This document shows, one piece after another, positions 1 through 7,472 of a stretch of DNA of 35,189 nt. The first letter of the stretch is position 1, and each line of letters opens with the position of its first letter. The translations under genes were made by a program, and so were the position numbers. Origin of the DNA: Kineosporia sp. A_224 (GTDB lineage: Bacteria; Actinomycetota; Actinomycetes; Actinomycetales; Kineosporiaceae); assembly GCF_002198655.1 (NCBI RefSeq), contig NZ_MWLN01000161.1:1-35189 (forward strand), in the 5' to 3' direction. The notes beneath the pieces were generated by a model. That model worked only from the letters and a program-made list of their open reading frames with translations. It did not search any database and was not told the DNA's origin.

Positions 1-252
1 AACACCCCTGCGACCCCGCCCACAACCCCACGCAGCGAACGCCGAGAACCGGCCCGACGAGCACGCCCGACGTGCTGCGACGACGCCCGGTGGCCGGGTC
101 GCCCGGGTTACACGTCCGTTTCGCCCGGACGACGGAACATCCCGCGGAGGGGAACGGTTAGGCCGTGCGGCAGGTGAGGCAGACCTACGATGAACGGAGC
201 CGGGGAGCCCGGCACCGGGCAGTGGCACGAGCGGCGAAGGGCAGCCAGACCC
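1..252. other. Upstream region of korA, no gene seen
   Basis: I see no convincing gene here. A short GC-rich inverted repeat (cccgg-tgg-ccggg) lies near position 90-105. A -10-like hexamer TACGAT at 186-191 could start a transcript around 198, which would leave a leader of about 55 nt before the korA ATG. No good -35 accompanies it, so the promoter is only a candidate. An in-frame ATG at 190 would add 21 residues to KorA, but that stretch is not family-like. Confidence 0.4.
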
Positions 253-2160
253 ATGACCACCAGGACTCCGACCAGGGTCGATCGGGTCGTCATCCGGTTC
301 GCGGGGGACTCCGGGGACGGGATGCAGCTCACCGGTGACCGGTTCACCGCGCAGACGGCCGCGCTCGGCAACGACCTCGCGACGCTGCCGAACTTCCCGG
401 CGGAGATCCGGGCGCCCCAGGGGACGCTGCCCGGGGTGTCGTCGTTCCAGCTGCACTTCGCCGACCACGACGTCATGACGCCGGGCGACGCCCCGAACGT
501 GCTCGTGGCGATGAACCCGGCGGCGCTCAAAGCGAACCTCGGTGACCTGCCGCGGGGCGCGACGCTCATCGCGGACGCCGACGAGTTCACCAAGCGCAAC
601 CTCGCGAAGGTCGGGTACGCGGCGTCGCCGCTGGAGGACGGGTCGCTCGACTCGTTCCAGGTGCACGCGCTGCCGCTGACGTCGCTCACGGTGAAGGCGC
701 TGGAGGAGTTCGACCTCACGCGCAAGGAGGCCGAGCGGGCGAAGAACATGTTCGCGCTGGGGCTGCTGTCGTGGCTCTACACCCGCCCGACGGAGTCGAC
801 GGAGCGGTTCCTCACGGAGAAGTTCGGGGCCCGCCCGCAGCTGCTCGCGGCGAACCTCGCGGCGTTCAAGGCGGGCTGGGCGTTCGGGGAGACCACCGAG
901 ACGTTCGCGGTGTCGTACGAGGTGGCGCCGGCGCCCGCGCCGGCCGGCACGTACCGGAACATCACCGGCAACGTGGCCCTGGCCTACGGCCTGGTCGCGG
1001 CGGCCCGGCGGGCGCAGCTGCCGCTCGTGCTCGGGTCGTACCCGATCACGCCGGCGTCGGACATCCTGCACACCCTGAGCAAGCTCAAGCGGTTCGACGT
1101 GACGACGATCCAGGCCGAGGACGAGATCGCCGCGATCGGGGCGGCGCTCGGCGCTGCGTACGGCGGTGCGGTCGCGGTGACGACGACGAGCGGTCCGGGG
1201 CTCGCGCTCAAGAGCGAGACGATCGGCCTCGCGGTGTCGCTCGAGCTGCCGCTGGTCATCGTCGACGTGCAGCGCGGCGGACCCTCGACCGGGCTGCCGA
1301 CGAAGACCGAGCAGGCCGACCTGCTCCAGGCGATGTTCGGCCGCAACGGCGAGGCGCCGGTGCCGGTCATCGCACCGCGCTCGCCCGCCGACTGCTTCGA
1401 CGCGGCGGTCGAGGCGGTCCGGGTCGCGACGACGTACCGGACGCCGGTGCTGCTGCTCTCGGACGGTTACCTGGCGAACGGGTCGGAGCCGTGGAAGCTG
1501 CCGGACGTCGCCGCACTGCCGGACCTGCGGGTCGACTTCGCGACGGCCCCGAACAGCCAGGACGCGAACGGCAAGCCGGTGTTCCGGCCGTTCGACCGGG
1601 ACCCGGTGACGCTGGCCCGGCCCTGGGCCGTGCCGGGGGTCGCGGGCCTGGAGCACCGGATCGGCGGGATCGAGAAGGCCGACGGCACCGGGGAGATCTC
1701 CTACGACCCGGACAACCACGACCGGATGACCCGGCTGCGGCAGGCCAAGATCGACGGGATCGACGTCCCGCCGCTCGAGGTCGACGACCCGGGGCTGGCG
1801 GACGGCGGCCCGGTCGCCGACGTCCTGGTGATCGGGTGGGGCTCGACGTACGGCCCGGTGGCGGCCGGCGCCCGGGTGGCCCGGCAGTCCGGCGTCCGGG
1901 TGGCGACCGCGCACCTGCGGCACCTCAACCCGTTCCCGGCCAACCTCGGCGAGGTGCTGCGGCGTTATCCGAAGGTGCTCGTGCCGGAGATGAACCTCGG
2001 CCAGCTCGCCCTGCTGCTGCGGGCGAAGTACCTGGTCGACGCCGTCGGCTACAACCGGGTGCGCGGGCTGCCGTTCATGTCCACCGAGATCGCCGACGCG
2101 ATCACCAAGCTCGCATCCGAGATCAGCACCGAGACCATCACCGAGGAGGGGTCCCTGTGA
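253..2160 (+). CDS. korA: 2-oxoglutarate:ferredoxin oxidoreductase, fused gamma/alpha subunit
   Basis: This 635-residue protein is the large subunit of a two-subunit 2-oxoacid:ferredoxin oxidoreductase. The enzyme oxidatively decarboxylates 2-oxoglutarate with CoA and reduces ferredoxin, in the cytoplasm. The N-terminal part (about residues 10-190) is the gamma domain and opens with the motif FAGDSGDGMQLTG. The alpha (pyrimidine-binding) domain follows from about residue 215, with YPITPAS, the TTTSGPG loop and QRGGPSTGLPTKTEQ. Order and length match the mycobacterial KorA type. The ATG at 253 is preferred because the protein then begins just before the gamma domain and GAAGGG lies about 11 nt upstream. 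The stop overlaps the korB start, indicating translational coupling. Preference for 2-oxoglutarate over pyruvate is inferred from the family. Confidence 0.93.
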   Translation: MTTRTPTRVDRVVIRFAGDSGDGMQLTGDRFTAQTAALGNDLATLPNFPAEIRAPQGTLPGVSSFQLHFADHDVMTPGDAPNVLVAMNPAALKANLGDLPRGATLIADADEFTKRNLAKVGYAASPLEDGSLDSFQVHALPLTSLTVKALEEFDLTRKEAERAKNMFALGLLSWLYTRPTESTERFLTEKFGARPQLLAANLAAFKAGWAFGETTETFAVSYEVAPAPAPAGTYRNITGNVALAYGLVAAARRAQLPLVLGSYPITPASDILHTLSKLKRFDVTTIQAEDEIAAIGAALGAAYGGAVAVTTTSGPGLALKSETIGLAVSLELPLVIVDVQRGGPSTGLPTKTEQADLLQAMFGRNGEAPVPVIAPRSPADCFDAAVEAVRVATTYRTPVLLLSDGYLANGSEPWKLPDVAALPDLRVDFATAPNSQDANGKPVFRPFDRDPVTLARPWAVPGVAGLEHRIGGIEKADGTGEISYDPDNHDRMTRLRQAKIDGIDVPPLEVDDPGLADGGPVADVLVIGWGSTYGPVAAGARVARQSGVRVATAHLRHLNPFPANLGEVLRRYPKVLVPEMNLGQLALLLRAKYLVDAVGYNRVRGLPFMSTEIADAITKLASEISTETITEEGSL

Positions 2161-3260
2161 CCGCCGTCGAGATCGGTCTGCCGGCGTTCCGGTCCGGCCT
2201 GGCCGACGTCCCCAAGGTCGACCCGGACGCACCGAAGCAGACGAAGAAGGAGTTCACCTCCGACCAGGAGGTCCGCTGGTGCCCGGGCTGCGGCGACTAC
2301 GCCGTGCTGGCCGCCGTCCAGGGCTTCCTGCCCGAGCTGGGGCTCAAGCGGGAGAACATCGTCTGCGTCTCCGGGATCGGCTGCTCGTCCCGGTTCCCGT
2401 ACTACCTGGACACCTACGGCCTGCACTCGATCCACGGCCGCGCACCGGCGATCGCGACCGGGCTGGCGACGTCCCGCCCCGACCTCAACGTCTGGGTCGT
2501 CACCGGTGACGGCGACGCCCTGAGCATCGGCGGCAACCACCTCATCCACGCGCTGCGGCGCAACGTGAACCTGACGATCCTGCTCTTCAACAACCGGATC
2601 TACGGCCTCACCAAGGGCCAGTACTCGCCGACGTCCGAGCCGGGCAAGGTCACGAAGTCGACCCCGGTCGGCTCGGTCGACGAGCCGTTCAACCCGGTCT
2701 CGCTCGCGCTCGGCGCCGAGGCCTCGTTCGTGGCGCGGACGATGGACTCCGACCGCAAGCACCTCACATCGGTGCTGCGGCAGGCCGTCGAGCACCGCGG
2801 CTCCGCGCTCGTCGAGATCTACCAGAACTGCCCGATCTTCAACGACGGCGCGTTCGACGTCCTGAAGGACCGGGACGAGGCGCAGGCCCGGATGGTCCAC
2901 CTCACCCACGGCGAGCCGATCCGGTTCGGTGCCCCCGCCGAGGACGGCCTCGGCGCCAAGGGCGTCGTCCGGACGGCGCAGGGTCACCTGCGGGTCGCGG
3001 ACGTGAGCGAGGTCGGCACCGACGCGCTCGTCGTCCACGACGCGCACGACCCGGACCCCTCGGTCCAGTTCGCGCTCTCCCGGCTCGACGACCCCTCGAT
3101 GGCGCACGTGCCGGTCGGGGTGTTCCGCTCCGTCCAGCGCCCCGCGTACGACGACATGGTCCGCGCCCAGGTCGACTCGGCCATCGAGTCCGCCGGCGGC
3201 CCGGCCACCGACGACGACCTCGCCCGGCTCCTCGCCGGCAAGGACACCTGGACCGTCTGA
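2157..3260 (+). CDS. korB: 2-oxoglutarate:ferredoxin oxidoreductase, beta subunit
   Basis: KorB (367 residues) is the thiamine diphosphate-binding subunit. It starts at a GTG that overlaps the korA stop (GTGA, 2157-2160). Cys42 and Cys45 (WCPGCGDY), Cys76 (SGIGCSSR) and Cys225 (NCPIF) are placed to bind the single [4Fe-4S] cluster. The ThDP/Mg motif begins at GDGD (117-120), continues through SIGGNH and ends at FNNRIYGLTKGQ (about 144-155). There is no delta (2x[4Fe-4S] ferredoxin) domain and none nearby, as in the aerobic KorAB type, so a separate ferredoxin encoded elsewhere must be the acceptor. The C-terminal third is a family-typical extension. A large inverted repeat follows the gene. 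Confidence 0.94.
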   Translation: MTAVEIGLPAFRSGLADVPKVDPDAPKQTKKEFTSDQEVRWCPGCGDYAVLAAVQGFLPELGLKRENIVCVSGIGCSSRFPYYLDTYGLHSIHGRAPAIATGLATSRPDLNVWVVTGDGDALSIGGNHLIHALRRNVNLTILLFNNRIYGLTKGQYSPTSEPGKVTKSTPVGSVDEPFNPVSLALGAEASFVARTMDSDRKHLTSVLRQAVEHRGSALVEIYQNCPIFNDGAFDVLKDRDEAQARMVHLTHGEPIRFGAPAEDGLGAKGVVRTAQGHLRVADVSEVGTDALVVHDAHDPDPSVQFALSRLDDPSMAHVPVGVFRSVQRPAYDDMVRAQVDSAIESAGGPATDDDLARLLAGKDTWTV

Positions 3261-3284
3261 CCGCACGACCCACGAGCACTGATC

Positions 3285-3338
3285 GGCGGTTCTCGTCGCC
3301 GCCACCGGGTACCCGGTGGCCTGCGACGAGGACCGCCG
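3285..3338. terminator. Large inverted repeat behind korB, possible terminator
   Basis: A perfect 20-bp palindrome (3301-3320, gccaccgggt/acccggtggc) is flanked by 16-nt arms, 3285-3300 and 3323-3338, that pair at 15 of 16 positions. The similarity continues weakly outward for another 10 nt or so. It lies 24 bp behind korB and 62 bp before the next gene. The downstream TTCGTGTTCG is only mildly T-rich, so it may terminate korAB or be a dispersed palindromic element. Confidence 0.6.
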
Positions 3339-3387
3339 TTCGTGTTCGAGCGGTGAAACGGTGGGGCGATCTCCGGGGGCGCAACCG

Positions 3388-3393
3388 TAGGAT
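3388..3393 (+). promoter_or_regulatory. -10 element of rarD, leaderless arrangement
   Basis: TAGGAT is followed by exactly six bases and then the ATG of rarD at 3400. A transcript starting 7 nt after the -10 would begin at the start codon, and no Shine-Dalgarno sequence precedes it. The same geometry recurs before four other genes in this window. No clear -35 was seen. Confidence 0.55.
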
Positions 3394-3399
3394 CGTCCT

Positions 3400-4323
3400 A
3401 TGAATTCGCCGGGGCGCCACGGAGCCGTCTACGGGATGGGCGCCTACCTGCTGTGGGGCATCTTCCCGCTGTACTTCCGGCTCCTCGAGCGCTCCGGCGC
3501 CGTCGAGGTCGTGCTCCACCGGATCCTCTGGTCGCTCCTCGTGTGCGCCGTCGTCCTCACCGCCGTGCGGCAGTGGTCGGTGCTGCGGGCGACGCTCGCC
3601 TCCCCGCGCACGGTCGGTGTCCTCGGCACCGCCGCCGTCCTGCTCGCGGTGAACTGGGGCACGTACATCTACGGCGTGAACTCCGGGCACGTCGTCGAGG
3701 CGTCCCTCGGCTACTTCATCAACCCGCTCGTCACGGTGCTGCTCGGCGTCGTCGTCCTCAAGGAGCGACTGCGCCCGGCGCAGTGGGTCGCCGTCGGCCT
3801 CGGCACGGTGGCGGTCGTCGTCCTCACCGTCGACTACGGCCGCCCGCCCGTCATCGCCCTGACGCTCGCGGTGACGTTCGGGATGTACGGCCTGCTGAAG
3901 AACCGGGTCGGGGCGACCGTCGGGGCGCTCGCGAGCCTGTCGACCGAGACCCTCGTGCTCGCGCCGCTGGCCGCCGTCGGCATCGTCGTCCTCGAGGTGC
4001 GCGGCCAGGGCCACTTCGGGGACGACGCCCCGTGGCAGGCGCTGCTGCTCATGACGACCGGCGTCGTCACCGTCGTCCCGCTGCTCTTCTTCGCCGCCGC
4101 CGCCCGCCGGATCCCGCTGTCGACGATGGGGCTGCTGCAGTACATCACCCCGGTCCTCCAGCTGCTGTGCGGCGTCCTCGTCTTCGGCGAGCGGATGCCG
4201 CTGAGCCGCTGGCTCGGCTTCGGGATCGTCTGGGCAGCGCTCGCGGTGATGACCGTCGACTCGCTCCGGACGGCCCGGACCCGCTCCCGCGCCGCCCCGG
4301 CCGCCGAGCCCGTCCCCGCCTGA
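3400..4323 (+). CDS. rarD: EamA-family transporter, RarD type
   Basis: A 307-residue inner-membrane protein with about ten hydrophobic segments in two EamA-like halves. The N-terminal GAYLLWGIFPLYFRLLE motif and the VNWGTYIYGVNSGHVVEASLGYFINPL region (split here as VNWGTYIYGVN and EASLGYFINPL, about residues 84-110) are characteristic of the RarD branch of the drug/metabolite transporter superfamily. The substrate is not established for this branch; RarD itself was named from chloramphenicol sensitivity work. Length and domain layout are normal and the gene looks intact. It seems to be a single-gene unit with its own leaderless promoter; the ligase gene follows 36 bp later, also with its own -10. 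Confidence 0.9.
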   Translation: MNSPGRHGAVYGMGAYLLWGIFPLYFRLLERSGAVEVVLHRILWSLLVCAVVLTAVRQWSVLRATLASPRTVGVLGTAAVLLAVNWGTYIYGVNSGHVVEASLGYFINPLVTVLLGVVVLKERLRPAQWVAVGLGTVAVVVLTVDYGRPPVIALTLAVTFGMYGLLKNRVGATVGALASLSTETLVLAPLAAVGIVVLEVRGQGHFGDDAPWQALLLMTTGVVTVVPLLFFAAAARRIPLSTMGLLQYITPVLQLLCGVLVFGERMPLSRWLGFGIVWAALAVMTVDSLRTARTRSRAAPAAEPVPA

Positions 4324-4347
4324 GCCCCGCCCGTCGGGGGCGGCGGG

Positions 4348-4353
4348 CATGAT
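4348..4353 (+). promoter_or_regulatory. -10-like element of the DNA ligase gene, leaderless arrangement
   Basis: CATGAT is followed by six bases and then the GTG start at 4360, the same spacing as before rarD and merR. No Shine-Dalgarno sequence lies between. The match to TANNNT lacks the first T, so this is weaker than the rarD and merR cases. Confidence 0.4.
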
Positions 4354-4359
4354 GGGCCC

Positions 4360-5400
4360 GTGGACCTGCCCGTCATGCCGCCGCTGCTGCCCATGCTCGC
4401 CAAGGCCCGTGCGGGCGTGCCCGACCAGCCGGACGGCGCGCCCGAGTGGCTCTACGAGCCGAAGTGGGACGGGTTCCGCTGCGTGGTCTTCCGGGACGGC
4501 GACGAGGTTCTCCTCGGATCGCGCAACACCAAGGCGCTCGACCGGTACTTCCCCGAGGTGGTCGCGGCGGTCAAGGCCGAGCTGCCGCCGCGCTGCGTGC
4601 TCGACGGCGAGCTCGTCGTCCCGCGCGAGCGCGAGGGCCGGGTCCGGCTCGACTGGGACTCGCTCTCCCAGCGGATCCACCCCGCGGCGTCCCGGGTGGC
4701 CATGCTCGCCGAGCAGACCCCGGCCCAGGTCGTCGCGTTCGACTGCCTCGCGCTCGGCGACGACGACCTCACCGGTCGGCCGCTCCGCGAGCGGCGGGCC
4801 GCGCTCGAGGAGGCGCTCGCCGGCGCCGGGGCGTCCGTGCACCTGTCGGTCGCGACGACGGACGCCGACGTCGCCCGGGGCTGGTTCGAGACCTTCGAGG
4901 GCGCCGGGCTGGACGGCGTCGTCGCCAAGCGGCTCGACGGCCCGTACCGCCCCGACCAGCGCGACATGGTCAAGGTCAAGCACCACCGGACGGCGGACTG
5001 CGTCGTCATCGGCTACCGCAAGCACAAGAGCGTGGACGGCGTCGGCTCGCTGCTGCTCGGCCTGCACGGTGCCGAGCGGATGCACATGGTCGGCGGGGCG
5101 TCGGCGTTCACGAACGTCGAGCGCAAGCGGCTGCTCGACATGCTCCAGGAGTACCGGGTCGGCGAGGACGTCACGTACTCCGGTGAGCCCAACCGCTGGA
5201 ACGCCCGCGAGGACCACTCGTTCGTCCCGCTGCGCCCCGAGCTGGTCGTCGAGATCGAGTACGACCAGATGGAGGGCGACCGGCTCCGGCACGCCGGGCG
5301 GGTGCTGCGGTGGCGGACCGACAAGTCCCCCGAGCAGTGCACGTACGACCAGCTCGAGGTGCCGGCCCGCTACGACCTCAAGGACGTCCTGGCTCGCTGA
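4360..5400 (+). CDS. ligC: ATP-dependent DNA ligase, LigC-like
   Basis: A 346-residue ATP-dependent DNA ligase. The adenylated lysine should be Lys35 in the motif I sequence EPKWDGFR. Motif III (DGELVV), motif IV (LDGVVAKRL) and motif V (MVKVKHHR) follow in order, and an OB-fold occupies roughly residues 215-340. There is no nuclease or polymerase domain, so this is a stand-alone LigC-type enzyme rather than three-domain LigD. Mycobacterial LigC-type ligases act as backup enzymes for break or base-excision repair. A separate primase-polymerase gene lies 2 kb downstream; no ku gene is in the window. The start is GTG at 4360; an upstream in-frame ATG does not exist, since ATG 4349 is in another frame. 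The stop lies inside a 12-bp tandem repeat and overlaps the convergent membrane gene by 23 bp. Confidence 0.9.
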   Translation: MDLPVMPPLLPMLAKARAGVPDQPDGAPEWLYEPKWDGFRCVVFRDGDEVLLGSRNTKALDRYFPEVVAAVKAELPPRCVLDGELVVPREREGRVRLDWDSLSQRIHPAASRVAMLAEQTPAQVVAFDCLALGDDDLTGRPLRERRAALEEALAGAGASVHLSVATTDADVARGWFETFEGAGLDGVVAKRLDGPYRPDQRDMVKVKHHRTADCVVIGYRKHKSVDGVGSLLLGLHGAERMHMVGGASAFTNVERKRLLDMLQEYRVGEDVTYSGEPNRWNAREDHSFVPLRPELVVEIEYDQMEGDRLRHAGRVLRWRTDKSPEQCTYDQLEVPARYDLKDVLAR

Positions 5401-6487
5401 CCGGCTCGCTGACCGGCTCGCTGACCGGCTCGCTGACCGGCTCGCCGACGGGCTGCTCCCGGCGGGCTGCCGGGACGCCGAGCACCCGGTCACCGAGGAT
5501 CGCGAGCGCCACCTCGACGGCGGCGGCACCGAGGAGCGCCGGCACGAGGTAGGGCACGAGCGGGCCGGACGTCAGGGTCCCGGTCACCGCGGCGACGGCG
5601 ACCCGGGCTGCCGCGTAGGCGACGACGACGAGCACGGCGCCGCCGACCCCGAGCCGGGCCCGGGCGACGACGAGGGCCGCACCGGCGGCGAGGCCGACGA
5701 CGAGCGCCGGGGCGTCGAGGTCCGCAGCCACGGAGAGGGCGAGCAGCACGGCGGCCGCCGCGGCGGTCTCCCGCAGGTCGCGCGGCCGGACGGCGACGCC
5801 CTGCGCGGCGGCGACCGCGTTGCGGGACTCGGCGCGCAGCAGCCAGGCGCCCGCGGCCATCGCGGTCACGGCGACGAGCAGCGGCGCCTGGGCGGCGAGC
5901 ACCCCGTCGCCGAGCGAGCGCCCCTCGAGCGCGCGCCACGTCGCAGCCACGGGCAGGCCGACGAGGGCGACGATGCCGCCGACGAGGACGGCGACCGCAC
6001 CGACCGGTCCGGAGCCGAACGCGCCCGGGAGGACCCGGCGGTGCCCGAACGTCGTGTGCGCGGGCAGCGGGTGCGCGATGACGTCGTCCGCGCGCCCCTC
6101 GACCTTCGCCGGCGGGTGCGCGAGCGCGCTGGCCATGACCCCGCCGAGCAGGGCGACCGCGAGCCCGAGGGCCAGACCCATGGTGCCGACCCCGCCGAGC
6201 CAGCCGCCGGCGGCGGCCGCGCGCCAGCCACCGAGGGCGACGGCGAGACCGGTGAGGACGACGGCGAGCGGGAACGGCTCCCAGAGCGGACCGCCGGTGC
6301 GCGTGGCGAGCCGCGCCGACACCCGGGACACCCACGACGGGGTACCGGTGGCGGCGCGCTCACCGAGGAACGCGAGGACGAGCAGGCCGGCGGCGAGGGC
6401 GACGACGACGCTGAAGAAGACGGTGCCGAGCGAGTTGAGGATCGCTTCCAGGCCGATCGGCTGGCCGGCCGCGTGGGTGGGGACCAT
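5378..6487 (-). CDS. Multi-pass membrane protein of unknown function
   Basis: I do not recognise this 369-residue protein. It has roughly nine or ten hydrophobic segments. The first (about residues 10-40) precedes a polar stretch, and a larger soluble loop near residues 125-165 contains two histidine-bearing patches (IAHPLPAHTTFGHRR). The C-terminus is a soluble tail of SEPV tetrapeptide repeats encoded by the 12-bp tandem repeat. The ATG at 6487 is chosen because GGAGGAG lies 5 nt upstream; longer readings to 6580 give only an Arg/Pro-rich sequence. The gene is divergent from a MerR regulator with dyad operators between them, and this suggests the regulator controls it. It overlaps the ligase gene tail-to-tail. 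A transporter or stress-linked membrane protein is possible, but nothing in the sequence decides this. Confidence 0.8.
   Translation of the reverse strand: MVPTHAAGQPIGLEAILNSLGTVFFSVVVALAAGLLVLAFLGERAATGTPSWVSRVSARLATRTGGPLWEPFPLAVVLTGLAVALGGWRAAAAGGWLGGVGTMGLALGLAVALLGGVMASALAHPPAKVEGRADDVIAHPLPAHTTFGHRRVLPGAFGSGPVGAVAVLVGGIVALVGLPVAATWRALEGRSLGDGVLAAQAPLLVAVTAMAAGAWLLRAESRNAVAAAQGVAVRPRDLRETAAAAAVLLALSVAADLDAPALVVGLAAGAALVVARARLGVGGAVLVVVAYAAARVAVAAVTGTLTSGPLVPYLVPALLGAAAVEVALAILGDRVLGVPAARREQPVGEPVSEPVSEPVSEPVSEPGRP
5391..5450. repeat. 12-bp tandem repeat (ggctcgctgacc), four perfect copies plus one diverged
   Basis: Perfect units occupy 5391-5402, 5403-5414, 5415-5426 and 5427-5438; a diverged unit (ggctcgccgacg) follows at 5439-5450. 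Each unit carries a TGA in the reading frame of the ligase, giving stops at 5398, 5410, 5422 and 5434. On the minus strand the same units encode repeats of the tetrapeptide SEPV at the C-terminus of the membrane protein. Unit length is a multiple of three, so copy-number change would keep both reading frames. Confidence 0.95.
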
Positions 6488-6586
6488 CGGGGCTCCTCCG
6501 GGAGAGGTGTCCGCCCCGGCCGGGGCGGCGGGCGCGGTCTGTCGGGGAGGGGTGCGTCCGGGGCGGCGGTGATGCGACACCTTCCA

Positions 6587-6622
6587 TGTGACATTCTCAA
6601 TGTCACATTCAGAATGTTACAT
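6587..6622. promoter_or_regulatory. Overlapping dyad operators, probable MerR-regulator binding site
   Basis: In a GC-rich setting this AT-rich stretch holds three related half-sites. ATGTGACATT (6587-6596) and AATGTCACAT (6600-6609) form a perfect 10-bp inverted repeat around CTC. TGTCACATTC (6602-6611) and GAATGTTACA (6613-6622) form a second dyad matching at 9 of 10 positions around one base. The middle half-site is shared. It sits between the divergent membrane-protein and merR genes, about 100 bp upstream of the former and 55 bp upstream of the latter. Confidence 0.8.
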
Positions 6623-6664
6623 AGACGACGGCGTTCTCGCCATATGACCGCCGTCACCCGTCGC

Positions 6665-6670
6665 TAGAGT
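6665..6670 (+). promoter_or_regulatory. -10 element of merR, leaderless arrangement
   Basis: TAGAGT is followed by six bases and then the ATG at 6677. The GGAGG seen next to the ATG abuts it and is too close to act as a normal ribosome binding site. This favours a transcript beginning at the start codon. Confidence 0.55.
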
Positions 6671-6676
6671 CGGAGG

Positions 6677-7438
6677 ATGAGCACAGGGACCGCACCGGAG
6701 GAGCTGACGATCGACCAGCTCGCCGCCGCGGTCGGGCTCACGGTGCGGACCGTCCGCTCGTACACGACGCGCGGGCTGCTGCCGCCGCCGCGGCTGCGCG
6801 GCCGGACGGGCCTCTACGGCGCCGAGCACGTCGCCCGGCTCCACGTGCTCCGCGAGATGCTCGACAGCGGCTACACCCTCGCCGCCGCCGAGCAGGTGCT
6901 CGCGGTCGCCCCGAGCGGGGTCAGCGGCCCCGGCCTGGACGTCTACCGGGCCCTGCTCAACCCGTGGCAGGACGAGGAGCCCGAGGTCGTCGACGCCGGC
7001 GTGCTCGCGTCCCGGATGGGCCTGGACCTGGACGACGACCGGCTGGCGCAGCTCGCCGGGCTCGGGCTCGTCCGGGTGCTCCCCGACGGCCGCCTGGAGC
7101 TGCCCCGCCCCTCGCTCGTCCGGGCCGGGCTCCAGCTGAGCGGGCTCGGGATCGGCATGGCCGACGTCCTCGCGACGCAGGCCGTGCTCGACGGCCACGC
7201 GAAGGCGATGGCGCAGGCCTGCGTCGACCTGTTCCGGGCCACCGTGTGGGAGCCGTTCGAGACCGCCGGGCAGCCCGAGGCGGGCTGGCCCGCCGTCCGC
7301 GACGCGTTCCAGCGGGCGCTGCCCGTCGCCTCGCAGGCCGTGCTCCTGACCTTCCGGCAGGCGCTCGCGGAGCAGATCGCCCGCGCGGTGGCGGAGGCCG
7401 CGCAGGGGCGCGCCGGAGCGGCGGACCCGAACCCGTAG
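6677..7438 (+). CDS. MerR-family transcriptional regulator
   Basis: A 253-residue regulator. The N-terminal MerR winged helix-turn-helix spans about residues 10-80: ELTIDQLAAAVGLTVRTVRS is the recognition helix region, GLLPPPRLRGRTGLYG the wing, and REMLDSGYTLAAAEQVL the second helical pair. The C-terminal 170 residues are a helical effector domain with no cysteine-rich metal site, so metal sensing is unlikely; the ligand is unknown. The gene is divergent from the unknown membrane protein, and the overlapping dyads between them are the obvious candidate operator for autoregulation and control of that gene. The primase-polymerase gene follows in the same direction after 34 bp, with its own -10-like site. 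Family call is firm, target is inference. Confidence 0.9.
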   Translation: MSTGTAPEELTIDQLAAAVGLTVRTVRSYTTRGLLPPPRLRGRTGLYGAEHVARLHVLREMLDSGYTLAAAEQVLAVAPSGVSGPGLDVYRALLNPWQDEEPEVVDAGVLASRMGLDLDDDRLAQLAGLGLVRVLPDGRLELPRPSLVRAGLQLSGLGIGMADVLATQAVLDGHAKAMAQACVDLFRATVWEPFETAGQPEAGWPAVRDAFQRALPVASQAVLLTFRQALAEQIARAVAEAAQGRAGAADPNP

Positions 7439-7459
7439 GCGGCGCTCGTCGCTCGGCGG

Positions 7460-7465
7460 CAGGAT
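7460..7465 (+). promoter_or_regulatory. -10-like element of the primase-polymerase gene
   Basis: CAGGAT is followed by seven bases and the ATG at 7473. No Shine-Dalgarno sequence is present in the 34-bp gap behind merR. The arrangement resembles the other leaderless candidates in this window and supports the start at 7473 over an in-frame ATG at 7464. Confidence 0.4.
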
Positions 7466-7472
7466 GTCCGCC

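Noticed and set aside
190-252. Upstream ATG extending KorA by 21 residues
   Set aside because: The added stretch is Arg/Gly-rich, has no ribosome site, and overlaps a possible -10; the ATG at 253 fits the family start.
771-3260. Long open frame running through korA into korB, as if a fused gene
   Set aside because: The part before 2157 is an out-of-frame reading of korA with a composition typical of GC-rich shadow frames; korB begins at GTG 2157.
2049-5529. Very long minus-strand open frames under korB, rarD and the ligase
   Set aside because: Low-complexity Arg/Asp/Gly/Pro-rich sequence, no motif, opposite strand of well-recognised genes; caused by high GC.
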